From assembly GCA_009192285.1 (NCBI GenBank), contig WBVU01000011.1:802668-866667 (forward strand): a stretch of DNA of 64,000 nt. The letters run 5' to 3'. The position numbers and the translations under genes are program-made. Of the stretch, positions 45,601 to 55,231 are shown one piece after another (within the stretch, counting starts at the first letter, position 1; each line of letters begins with the position of its first letter). Source of the DNA: Morchella semilibera (taxonomy: Eukaryota > Ascomycota > Pezizomycetes > Pezizales > Morchellaceae). Below the pieces are notes generated by a model that saw only the letters and a program-made list of their open reading frames with translations, was not told the origin of the DNA and made no database searches.

Positions 45601-46368
45601 CCCCTCAAGCCCAATCTCCTTCATGAAGCCCGCCAGCTCATCCGCCAGCCCCTTCTCCGCCTTCTTCCCCTCCCCAAACTCGACCTCATCGACCTCCGAG
45701 TCAGACTCAATATCCTTTACTAGATCTAGGTCTTCCTGGGTCCCGCCGAGCTCCACAATCTCCTTGAGCAGCGCCTCCTTATCGATACCGTGTTTCTGCC
45801 CCGGCTTTCGGGGGAGCACCTGGGGCTTCGACTCGCCATTAAGAGCACGCTTCTGGCCGCGGGTCTCGCCCGCGGGCTTAGGCTTGGGGGTAGCAGCAGC
45901 AACGGGCTTGCCGACGACGAGATCTTTGGTCTTTGGGCCCTTTTTCTTCTTCTCGGCGGCCCTTTGGTCGGGTTTAGCGTCTTTCTGGTCTTTTTTGTCA
46001 TTGGCGCTCTTCTTACTATCGTCCTTCTTGTCCTTCTTGTCAGCAGTGGGCTTCTTGTCCTTCTGCTTCTTGTCGACAGTGGACTTGTCCTCATTCTTGT
46101 CCTTTGTCTCCTTCTTCTCTTTTGTCTCCTGCTTCTTGTCCTTCTTCTTCTTCTCCGGGCGTGCACCACTCTTGTTCTTACCCCCCCTCTCCTCCTTCTT
46201 TTCCGCCTGCTTCACCTTCTCGAACCCGCTCTGGATCGTCTTTGTAAGCTTGCTCAGTGCGTCCGCCGAGAGCAGCGGGGCCTCGACCTCTGCTGTTGCG
46301 TTTGCGGGACCATTGCCAACCACCACCGGTGTGTCGGCAGTAGACTTTTGCTTCGACTTCTTCCCCAT
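42649..46368 (-). CDS. MAK21: MAK21/NOC1 ribosome biogenesis protein (CBF/Mak21 family)
   Basis: Noc1/Mak21 acts with Noc2 in nucleolar 60S pre-ribosome maturation and export. Exons 44743-46368, 44054-44677, 43529-43969 and 43464-42649 give 3507 nt and 1168 aa. The N-terminus (MGKKSKQKS) leads into a long Lys-rich, then very acidic low-complexity region. The HEAT-like body includes LICQESPLHTTKTLETLLGL. The CBF/Mak21 block has LPFLNYYHPSVALFATSLIS and KPDLGMHTLTHFLDRFVYRN, both strong family signatures. The tail is acidic and ends in KKRRKLKSLPTFASAEDYAD. An in-frame upstream ATG at 46477-46479 would add 37 Gln/His-rich residues; I chose 46368 because MGKK starts a nucleolar-like sequence. 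Divergent from ProRS. Confidence 0.94.
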
Positions 46369-46693
46369 ATCGTTACTGGCCCGCAAGTTATGGTGGTGAT
46401 GTTGTTGTTGTTGTTGTTGTTGTTGGGATTGTAGTGCGTGTGGTGCAGATATTTGTAGATATCCCAACTCCAATTTCAATCCAATTCAATTCAATTCAAA
46501 AAAAAAAAAAAAAAAAAAAAAGTTCGATACTGAAATTTTCTGTGTAGCGCGGGATGGATGAGACCGGGATGCGCTGAACGCGGTGATCAATTGAGCATCC
46601 CTGCCTTTCTTTCTTTTTTGGTTGTTGCCGGGGTCGGAAACTCAACGCCTGACATCACCGGACTCACATCACAGAACAGAACGGAGAATTAAC
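46369..46693. promoter_or_regulatory. Shared divergent promoter, MAK21 / mt-ProRS
   Basis: 325 bp lie between the two start codons. The region holds a GTT repeat (46400-46424) and an A-run of about 22 (46498-46519). Poly(dA) tracts commonly exclude nucleosomes in fungal promoters; that role here is inferred. Confidence 0.45.
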
Positions 46694-48902
46694 ATGATGA
46701 TGATAATTAAAACCTCCTCCACCACGAGGGCACCCAGGGCGTCACAGGCCCTTAAACGCTTCTTTACTGTATGTCTATATGTCTATATGTCTATATGTCT
46801 ATCTCTCTCTCTCTCTCTCTCCCTCTAGCTCTAGCTCTCTCTAGCACTACATACTTGGGGCGTGTGGGGGTTCAATCAGACCGGGAGTCTAACAAGATAT
46901 AAACCACACAATTACCAGACCGACAACCGGAACCGCCTCACAACCTTCTTCGCACCCTCCGGTGGCATCGCCAGTGCCTCTTTCGGCGTAAAAGGTCAGT
47001 GCGCGCCAACTATCCATGAGAGAAAAGAAAACATGAATGGGCAATCATTGACAGTGGTGCTATGCTGTAGAGGACGTCCACTCGCTTCTTGTACGGACGG
47101 GATACCTACGGCAGGTGTGTGTGCAGCGTCCTATTCTATACGGGGGGATACGGCAGAGTTAATGTAGGAGGTGGGGGAAAACCCGTAGGCCCATGCTGGT
47201 GTCTTTCACTACCTTCCTCTCGGCCAGCGCGTGCACGAGAAGCTAGAGCGCCTGGTAGACAAGCACATGCGCAGCATCGGTGAGACACCCTCTGAGTAAA
47301 GCATCTCGAGTGAGTTGCTAACGGCCCCCTGGAGGCGCCTCGAAGCTTGCGCTATCGACTCTCTCGAGTGAGAAGCTATGGGCAAAGACTGGGCGCCTTG
47401 AGAAAGGCGGCGCAGAGGTATTGTCCTCCCTCCCTCCTCACTGCCATAGCAGCTACTAGCTAATCTCCCCCCTCCCCCGGCCACAGCTCTTCCGCGTCAA
47501 GGACCGAAAAGGCGCCCACCTGCTCCTCTCCCCCACGCACGAAGAGGAAGTCACCACGCTCATCGCCTCCCTCGTCACCTCGCATAAGCAGCTCCCCCTC
47601 CGCGTATACCAAACCACGCGCAAGTTCCGGGACGAGCGGCGCCCGCGCGCCGGTCTCCTGCGCGGCCGCGAATTCACCATGAAGGATCTGTACACCTTCG
47701 ATAGTACGCCTACGGCCTCCCTCGAGACATACGCTGCCGTGCAGGGCGCCTACTATAACTTCTTCGCCGAGCTCAAGCTCCCCTTCCTCGTCGCCGAGGC
47801 CGACAGCGGCAACATCGGCGGTACCCTCTCGCACGAATACCACTACCCCTCCCTCTCCGGCGAAGACACCGTGTTCCGCTGCAACAACGACGCCTGCACC
47901 TACACCGCCAACACCGAAGCCGCCCGCACGCGCACGCCCGCCGCCCACCCGCAGCTCGAGGAGCCATCCAACCTCGCCGTATTCCACGGCGTCAGCGCTG
48001 ACCGCAGCACCCTCTTCAACATCTTCTACCCCCGCGAGGCGCCCTCTGGCACCGCCAACGAGGTGAACGTCGCCGCGCTCCGCAGGCTCGCACCCAGTCT
48101 AGACCCCAGCGTAGGGTCCGCCGAGGCCCTCGAGACGTGGCGGGTGTGCTTCCGCGAGTACACGGAGGGGGCCGCGGCAGGGAGCTACTCCGAGATTGTG
48201 AACCTGTTTGACACGCGGCTGCCCTACAGCGTGATGGAGGCGAGCTTCAGCGGCCACAGCGACCAGCCCATGTTCCGCGAGTTTGTGGCCGACAAGCGGA
48301 TCCCGACAACGGCGGTGAGCCGCGATGCGGGCACGGGGGAGCCGCTGAACCTGCTTAAGATGAAGGACGGCGAGGGGTGCCCCGCGTGCGAGACGGGGGT
48401 GCTGGTTGGGACTCCGGCAGTGGAACTGGGACACACGTTCCACCTCGGAACGCGGTACAGCGAGCCGTTGAAGGCGGTGGTCATGAACGCCGAGGGGAAG
48501 GCGGTGCCGATGGAGATGGGGTGCCATGGGATCGGGCTGTCGCGCATGATCTCTGCGGTGGCAGAGGGATACCGCGATGACGCGGGATTGTGTTGGCCGC
48601 GGGTTGCGGCGCCGTTTGAGGTGATCGTGGTGGCGAAGGAGGAGGCGGCGCGGGCGGATGCAGAGGGCGTCTACGATGAGCTGGTGGGTGCCGGTGTCGA
48701 TGCGCTGCTGGACGACCGCGAGAGGGACTTTGTGTGGAGGATGAAAGACGCAGAGCTGGTCGGATATCCGGTGTGCGTGCTACTGGGACGGGGATGGAAG
48801 GATGGGCGGGTGGAGGTGCAGGTGCGGAATGGGAGGAAGCGGATGGAGGTTGAAGCGCCGGTTCTGAAAGAGACGGTGCTGAAGGCGCTGGAGGAGGCGT
48901 AG
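46694..48902 (+). CDS. Mitochondrial prolyl-tRNA synthetase (bacterial type)
   Basis: Class II synthetase charging mitochondrial tRNA-Pro. Exons 46694-46768, 46919-46994, 47071-47114, 47189-47279, 47335-47417 and 47487-48902 total 1785 nt and 594 aa. Exon 1 encodes a basic presequence (MMMIIKTSSTTRAPRASQAL). Across exons the ProRS N-terminal core reads HSLLVRTGYLRQAHAGVFHY, LPLGQRV, then SSEKLWAKTGRLEKGGAELF and RKGAHLLLSPTHEEEVT. Motif 2 is FRDERRPRAGLLRGREF and motif 3 is MGCHGIGLSRMI. The anticodon-binding C-domain ends near residue 594. The five short introns crowd the first 800 bp; the last exon is unusually G/C-rich at third positions. Start choice among three consecutive ATGs is arbitrary. 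Confidence 0.94.
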
Positions 48903-49101
48903 ATACAGAAAGGCCTCTTGTTTCCTTCCGCTTCCTCCTGTGGCAGTCTCACATGTACATAAATCTCACATGAATCAACGCTGTAGTCCTTCACAATAGT
49001 TGATCAAGAGTCACAAAGCACTCCAATTGATTTTATCCAGCCCATAATCTACCCCACATCATCTCTACACTAGAAAGAGCGGGGGAAAGGGAAGAAACAG
49101 A

Positions 49102-49144
<43 letters not shown>

Positions 49145-49167
49145 GCATCCCACACTACCCTCCTACT
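48903..49167. other. Short convergent intergenic region with GA repeat
   Basis: Between the ProRS and GMF stop codons. A (GA)n microsatellite of about 34 bp lies at 49107-49140, probably within the GMF 3' UTR. Nothing else is seen. Confidence 0.5.
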
Positions 49168-49751
49168 CTAATTACCCTCCAAAGTCTCCTTAACACCCAA
49201 CACACCCTCCTCGTCCGACACCTCCAGCACCTTCCCCACCTCCGCCGTATTGCGCATCAGCTCCTTGGCCCCCGCATACAGCATGCGGAGCTCCTGGTTC
49301 GTCGTCGGCGGCATGTAGTACAGCAGCACATAGGGCGCGGCCCGTCTCCCAGACTTGAGGTCGAGCGGGTACGACAGCAGCACGAAGCGCGGCGTGTTAT
49401 CTGGCAGCTCCTCGGCCAGCCTCTCTAGCGATGTGTACACCTCTGCGTCATCATCGGGGAGGATCTCGAGCGTTTTGCGGTCAATCTTGTCTGGTGGGTA
49501 GGCGGGTTAGCTTGTGTTTGTAGGGAAAGGGGGGGGGGGGGTAATGATTGTATTGCGGGTATTGGGGGGGGGGGGGGGGGTACAGATGATGGCCTGTGGG
49601 TCCTTGTGGCGCGAGGTCTGGAGACGGAACTTCCGGAGGGCTTCGCGCGTCTCGGGGGAGAAGGTATAGAGGCGAGCTTCGGAGGCCTAGAGGGGGGTTG
49701 GTGTATGGTTAGCTATGGGCCAGAAATAGGAGATGATTGGAGAGGTACCAT
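49168..49751 (-). CDS. Glia maturation factor homologue (ADF-H, AIM7 type)
   Basis: GMF proteins bind Arp2/3 and prune branched actin. Exons 49749-49751 (ATG only), 49584-49686 and 49168-49490 give 429 nt and 142 aa, the standard GMF length. Family segments are EARLYTFSPETREALRKFRL, AIIYKIDRKTLEI at the second junction, PRFVLLSYPLDLKSGR and YVLLYYMPPTTNQELRMLYA. The first intron follows the start codon directly (ATG|GTACCT). The second intron begins GTAC and then a 17-bp C tract (sense), an odd donor context. The gene is divergent from HSBP1, and the protein is expected in cortical actin patches. Confidence 0.9.
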
Positions 49752-50215
49752 TTGGTTTTTAGGTAGTTAGAGGCAGGTTTATACAAAATCTACTTGGGAT
49801 TAGTAGAAGAAGAATAGCAGGCCAATAGTAGCAATGATGGTTGTAATAATAGATAGTTGTTGTAGCGATAATAGTAGTAACAGCACCTACAAGAAGAGTA
49901 TGTAGAGAAGGGAAGAGAGGAAGAGGAAGAGGAAGAGGAAGAAGAAGAAGAAGAAGCTATCAGAAGAGTCTCACCAACTTCATCTCGTAAGACAGCGGGG
50001 TCAACAACACCCTGGCCAGAGAGCAACACCGTTATGAGCTGAACCCTGTCTCAAAGCTCTGACCATCATCACAACCTCATGCAGCCCGCCCACTTGATAC
50101 ACAGAGATTCCCCCCCCCCCCCCCAAAGTCAAAGTCCAACCCTCACGCTTCCCCCCCTAACCACAACCTAAACCAAACCTCCCCCTCAAATAACCCATCC
50201 CCAGCTCTAAAAATC
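49752..50215. promoter_or_regulatory. Shared divergent promoter, GMF / HSBP1
   Basis: 464 bp between start codons. It contains a GAA/GGAAGA purine tract (49908-49965) and a C15 tract (50110-50124). No heat-shock element array is evident by eye. Confidence 0.45.
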
Positions 50216-50562
50216 ATGACCAACGACCCCCCAAAACCCGACACCTCTGCGACTACAACCCTCAACGACACCTCCACCGTAAGTCCCCCCTGACCCGTAT
50301 CTCCGGACCCCCCTTCCCCCCCCCCCCCTCTCCCAGCCTCAACCCTATATAATAATAATAACAATAACTAACGCACAACCCTCAGCTAAGCGAGGACGCC
50401 CCCGGAGAGCTCACGGCCGTTGTTGACGAGCTCCTCGACAGTCTCAGCACAAAGTTCGCCAGCGTGTCGAGCGAAATCTTCGAGAAGATCGAGGCCATGT
50501 CGAAGCGACTCGACGCCATGGAGGCGTCGCTGCAACAGTCAGGCGCTGGCACGCCAAAGTAG
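50216..50562 (+). CDS. Heat shock factor-binding protein 1 homologue
   Basis: HSBP1 is a small coiled-coil protein that trimerises and damps heat-shock factor. It also shares ancestry with Wash-complex assembly factors. Exons 50216-50278 and 50386-50562 give 240 nt and 79 aa. The second exon reads ELTAVVDELLDSLSTKFASV, then EIFEKIEAMSKRLDAMEASL, an unbroken heptad pattern with the HSBP1 signature. The Thr-rich first 21 residues are disordered. The 107-bp intron carries a C13 tract (50316-50328) and AT repeats. Too small to be found by length-filtered gene searches. Confidence 0.88.
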
Positions 50563-51061
50563 GCCCGGCTGGTGCGATAGGGTGTCTGTAAAACGAAATC
50601 ACTGCGAGGTCTATTGGAGCTGATTGGTTTTCAGCGAGTCTTCACTACTTCTTATTTTGTGGGGTTTTATATAATGGAGAGCGGAGTAGGTGTAATGGGA
50701 TGGCGGTGCTGTATTCTTGTTTCTGCATATACCCATTTAAATGAGAATGTTTTTTTTGGGGGGGGGGGCTCACAAGTATCACACTGTGCAGCAAGGTTTG
50801 GACACAGGTTATCACTCGGATAATAAACAAAGATATCAAATCATTCAGCGATTAACAGCAGTGTAGTATTATATTAATTTATGAGAGCCACATAAATTTC
50901 TCCCCCCTTTACCCCTTTTTTAACAGCCGTACGATATCTAATAGATATCAACCCAAGATCGCATACGCAATCGTTTTCTAGACATAACTCCCCCACCCAA
51001 ATAACTGGCTAAGCTACCTTCTTCCTCTTCTTCTTCTTGTAAACTACTGATATCAGTATCT
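50563..51061. other. Convergent intergenic region
   Basis: No gene is supported in about 500 bp between HSBP1 and the F-box gene. It contains T8G11 at 50750-50768 and AT-rich 3' flanking sequence. Confidence 0.5.
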
Positions 51062-51952
51062 CTAAAGATTATTAATAAAGATCCAGAGAAGCTGGATACT
51101 CTCAGCCTTGAACACCTTCAACTCCTCAAGCAACTCCTTAGGAACCTCACAGAGTGTCTCCCAGGCCCTTTCAGCGGTAGGCTTCGCAACTGCCGCAATC
51201 TTCCTGAGCATGGGATTTTTGCGGCCTCTAAAGCCGACCATAAGCTCATAGTTGATCACCTTCCTGACCTTTCTCGGCTTCATGATGTACTGCATGAGCC
51301 TGAGCTCCAAGCGTTGCTGGTACGACATATACTCAAGCGGGAAGCCAACGTTCTCGAAACGTGACGCGACACAGTATACCCAGATTCTATAGAAGATCTT
51401 TCTAGGGAGCACACCATCCCTCGGGAAGCCCGGCGTCCTCCTGAGCGAAATATGGATAGGGGTATCAACCCCGCTCACCCCACGAAAGACAAAGGGAATA
51501 TCCAAATAGGATGGTTTGGTGTCCCAGGCTTTGCGAAACTGCTTGGCGCAGACGGCGTAGGCACGTTCGTTCGAGACGAAGCCAGGAATATCCTTACGGC
51601 TAAAGTTGAACTTGGTTGTGAGATCTCCGATGAGTTTGGCGGGGTCTGCAATAGGGTAGCTGTGACGTTGGCAGGTGAGGACCACAATTTTGTCAGGCCA
51701 GGCAGCGGCACCAACGACCCTGCGGGCCATGCGGTTAAGGGTGAAGCTGGTGTATCCGTTGAAGACACGCAGACAGGTGGGGGAGGCACTGATTAGGGCA
51801 TTGAGGTCCCCGAATGAGAGGAGAACTTCAAAAATTTCTAGAATCAGTTCAGGTGGGAACGATTCTAGTGGTGAATGAGGAGGAGGAGGGGGGGCATCCT
51901 TTGAGTCTTCCTTCCTGGAATGCTTGGAGAATAGACGGAGCTTGAGAGGCAT
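51062..51952 (-). CDS. F-box protein, fungal type
   Basis: Single-exon gene of 296 aa. After a basic, Pro-rich leader, residues about 31-65 form an F-box (FPPELILEIFEVLLSFGDLN, then ISASPTCLRVFNGY), the Skp1-binding motif of SCF ubiquitin ligases. The rest is a helical region without a recognisable substrate domain; GFRGRKNPMLRKIAAVAKP is a basic patch. Many such F-box proteins exist in filamentous ascomycetes with unknown targets. Start ATG at 51952 is the first in frame. Confidence 0.82.
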   Translation of the reverse strand: MPLKLRLFSKHSRKEDSKDAPPPPPHSPLESFPPELILEIFEVLLSFGDLNALISASPTCLRVFNGYTSFTLNRMARRVVGAAAWPDKIVVLTCQRHSYPIADPAKLIGDLTTKFNFSRKDIPGFVSNERAYAVCAKQFRKAWDTKPSYLDIPFVFRGVSGVDTPIHISLRRTPGFPRDGVLPRKIFYRIWVYCVASRFENVGFPLEYMSYQQRLELRLMQYIMKPRKVRKVINYELMVGFRGRKNPMLRKIAAVAKPTAERAWETLCEVPKELLEELKVFKAESIQLLWIFINNL

Positions 51953-53151
51953 TATGGATGCAAATGTAAAGAGACAGTCAAGATGAAGATTAGATATGAC
52001 GAATTAACGGTGGCGAAGATGAGAGTTGATAGGTTATGATGATGAACCAAAGATTGTGGAATGAGAGGCGGTGAGAGGTAATGAGGTGGGAAATGTACCA
52101 GCGGAAGCGGAAGCGGAAGGTGTACCGACGAAATTGAGGGGTATACTAAGGAAGAAGATATACTGATATCAACGAGGGAGGTATGTTAACGAAGGAGATG
52201 ATTGTTTATGATGAGTCTGAAGTGGTGAGAGATGATTGGATACGATGGGTTGAAAATAATGATATGGTGGTGTTAATCAGTGCCAGATCTCATTGAAAAT
52301 GGTGCGATTGTGGTGTCTATCTTCCACGAGCAGCTTACAGGACGGGCCGGGACGAGTCGAATTGTGGGGGTAAAGACGGCTCCTGCTGTTGATGGAGTCT
52401 CCATGATAGGTACAAGTATATAAGTACATGTAAGTACATGTACATGTACATTAATTTAGTACATATAAGCACCCACAATACATGTATTTTGATAACCTGT
52501 GAGCCAAAACTATATAATTACATGTAGGATACCCCTCGAAAGGAAAAGCCAGTAGAATATAGGTACATGTTTTGTAGCCTTATGTCAATTGGATCCCAAG
52601 CCCAATATATTTTCTAACCCAAATATCTTACCCGTCTCCGAATTCACAGCTACAAAATGAAGTTAAAATGTGTTGAAGCATTCAAGCATTCAAGCATTCA
52701 AGCACTCAAGCACTCAAGGATAAAATTGAGGTTATTGCGGTTCCACATCAACTAATGCATAGCTTATAAGACCCGGAAACCCCCTTTCATCAACGATATA
52801 CAGATGACAATTCTGATGTGACAACTCTTCATAATTCAGAAATTACCGAAACAATACCGAGAATATAGCCAAGACAAAATAAATACTCTCAAAATACTCT
52901 CAAGCATACAAATAAAGGAAGGTACCATCTAGATATAACCCATTCTAACTTACGGTCTGTACACTCGCAGTCTATACACTTACAGCCTATACACTCACAG
53001 TCTATACACTCACAGTCTATACACTCACAGCCTATACACTCATAACCTGTAGGGGTATTTAGCAATACAGAAACAAAGGAAACATAGTTACCTCTAAATC
53101 CAAAGAAAACAGCCCAGTCTTTGCACAGAATCACAGCGGTTCGCACATTGG
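51953..53151. other. Intergenic with TACATGTA cluster and minisatellites
   Basis: No gene is supported. TACATGTA occurs at 52425, 52435, 52441, 52479 and 52519, the densest cluster in the window. An 8-bp tandem (GCATTCAA/GCACTCAA, five units) lies at 52678-52719, and a 15-bp tandem at 52954-53050 just past the carrier gene. Confidence 0.6.
52954..53050. repeat. 15-bp minisatellite downstream of carrier gene
   Basis: About six copies of TATACACTCACAG(T/C)C with point variants. The unit is a multiple of three, so the minus strand reads as a Cys-rich five-residue repeat (CIDCE type). It starts about 100 bp past the carrier stop codon, likely in the 3' UTR. Confidence 0.8.
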
Positions 53152-54445
53152 TTAGAGCGTCACACTCGACTGCTTTTCCTCATGCATCCACCTCCAAACC
53201 TTCTTATGCTGCTCCAGGGCTATAAACGTCAAAATTGTTTGCGGTCCGAGCCTCATGAAACTTGGCACCCAGCCTCTAAAGATCCACCTTAAACCTTCTG
53301 CCTTGGTGATCTCTCTCACCAAGGCCCACACCCCATCAGTCCTGGTTCCCGCCATGACCCTCGTCTTGATCACGTCAACCGGCGAGCATATTGTTGTGGC
53401 TACCAACCCACTCAACAAGCTCGCCGTGAAATGAGTCGCCATTCCATCATTGAATATTGGCAACAACAGGAGATACGACTTGAACTGGTCATAAGTTGCT
53501 AGCTGTGCGGCCGTCATCAGCGCAGCTCGGACTGTGTTCGGCCAGACTCCCCTGAACAATGAACGTAGCCCTTCGTTGCGACCCATGCTAACAAGGCCAT
53601 CAATCGCATGTTTATAGTTCCTCCTGAGGTGCGGAGGAGAGGCGAGATCTGATTGCATTCGGACATTTATTACATCAGCCGGGTTACCAGCGGCTCCACC
53701 GACCCTGTGATATGTTATTATGACGTGGAAACAAGGAGAAGGTTGTGAGGACTTGGTTTACCAGCCGGAGGCCGAGGCTATCAGCACAAGTTTGAGAAAT
53801 GAAAGCTTCTCGCCATTGGACGTGAATTGGGTTTTGAGCTTCTCATAGACGCCAAAACGAGTGGTTGAGTAGGTTGCTACATGCATATCAGGGTCAGTAG
53901 CGCGCACTTTACTAATTCAGAGTAGGAATAGCATCTAACCTTGTCGCAATAAACTTGCTGAGAGCTGTTATAACACGTGAGGTTAGGACAGACTGAGGTG
54001 TACCAAAACTAGACTTTCCGAGAGCCGGGATACTAACCCCACTATACAGTGCCAAAAACCCTATGACCCCCTTAATTACTACATCTTAACTTTATATCTC
54101 TAATTTTAAAAGGACCCATACCTTCATGTCGCGCGACATTCATGAATGTCCCAAACATAGTTTGTTTTAGACCAGGAGTTTTTGCAACTGTCTGCAATCT
54201 GACCTATGGTCCGATAAATATATGCATCAGCTCTGTGTAGTTTCCGTTTAAACTCGGGCAAACAAAAGTACCTTCACCAGATCCCTATTTCGTAATAATA
54301 CGTTAGCGTCCAATGCTTCCCACTTAATAGGGGAACACTTGTGTACATATACATACAAAGGATGTGTAATAAATGCAGCCATACAGCTAGAACTACCCCC
54401 GAGCCAAAATGGGTACTCCAGCGGCTGTTTTGTTTTCATGTTCAT
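53152..54445 (-). CDS. DIC1: Mitochondrial dicarboxylate carrier (DIC1-like)
   Basis: Inner-membrane SLC25 carrier exchanging malate/succinate for phosphate. Seven exons: 54357-54445, 54272-54284 (13 nt), 54122-54203, 54038-54060, 53940-53964, 53762-53876 and 53152-53704, in total 900 nt and 299 aa, the family length. The three carrier signatures are HPLDLVKVR (formed across the 13-nt exon), NPADVINVRMQ and SPVDVIKTRVMAG. LEYPFWLGGSSSCMAA at the start and LYSGLSASLLRQATYSTTRF are DIC hallmarks, the latter built from three exons. No presequence, as is normal for carriers. An alternative start ATG lies two codons later. Confidence 0.92.
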
Positions 54446-55231
54446 TGTCTTGTTTGTCTATATTGGTGCTGAAAATGGTTGTAGCGACCATCTACGTACT
54501 TCGCAGAGCCCGTAACCTTAGTACATGTAGTTGGTGTATGTGAAGCGCACGTGAGCTTTGCCCATATATACCTGAGGAACAGGGACCAGGTTGCGGAACA
54601 GACCGAAGCATAGGGTTTAGGGTTTTATCAGATAAGTGCTTAATGAGGGTAAGTACATGTAGTAACATGTATCGTCAATATCAGTTCTACAGGTACATGT
54701 ATGTTTTAATAAATGCTAGACGTAAACTCTCGGATCCCGTATATAAAAAATTCTTCCAAAAAAAACAAACGAACTTTTAGAATATATATATAGTACAGTA
54801 CTAGAGGACATTACCCTTAAAAAAAGCCCTACCGACGTACCATGATGAGTGAAAGAACATAGCTCATGGCCTTAACGGTCCCAGGAGCGACACATACAAT
54901 CGTGAAAGCGCAGCCCCAGGTCCGAGTGGAGAAATATCATGTTAACTGGCCTAGAGTTCGATTCGATACACACTAGGGGCGTTAGGGTATATACTACATA
55001 TAATAGTGGTCACTACTGGGTGTCAATGATCGAAATGCGGCCCAAATGCGCGGCGCTCTCTTCTATGAGGTAACGTGCAACGATTGGGCAACAGCAACAG
55101 ATAGAACATTTCATCCTGTTAAGGCTTCAATGTAAACCCATCAATCTTGCCATTTCATAAAACTACAAGAGCAGGTATTTATGGTGAGGGGTATGAGGGT
55201 TAAAAACCTGCGACCCCTATTTCCCTAGCAT
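54446..55231. other. Intergenic, carrier promoter
   Basis: No gene is supported. TACATGTA occurs at 54522, 54654 and 54694. A short telomere-like word TAGGGTTTAGGGTTTT lies at 54611-54626. The remainder is unremarkable. Confidence 0.5.

Noticed and set aside
45251-46399. Long plus-strand open frame opposite MAK21
   Set aside because: Ser-rich mirror of the acidic and Lys-rich MAK21 coding strand; a shadow of repetitive codons.
52954-53050. Tandem array considered as CRISPR-like
   Set aside because: Contiguous 15-bp units without spacers, in a eukaryotic genome; a minisatellite.
54611-54626. Telomere-like TAGGGTTTAGGG word
   Set aside because: Only two units; too short to claim an interstitial telomere.
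54860-54990. GTTCGATTC word suggesting a tRNA
   Set aside because: No box A at the right distance and no foldable acceptor or anticodon stems.
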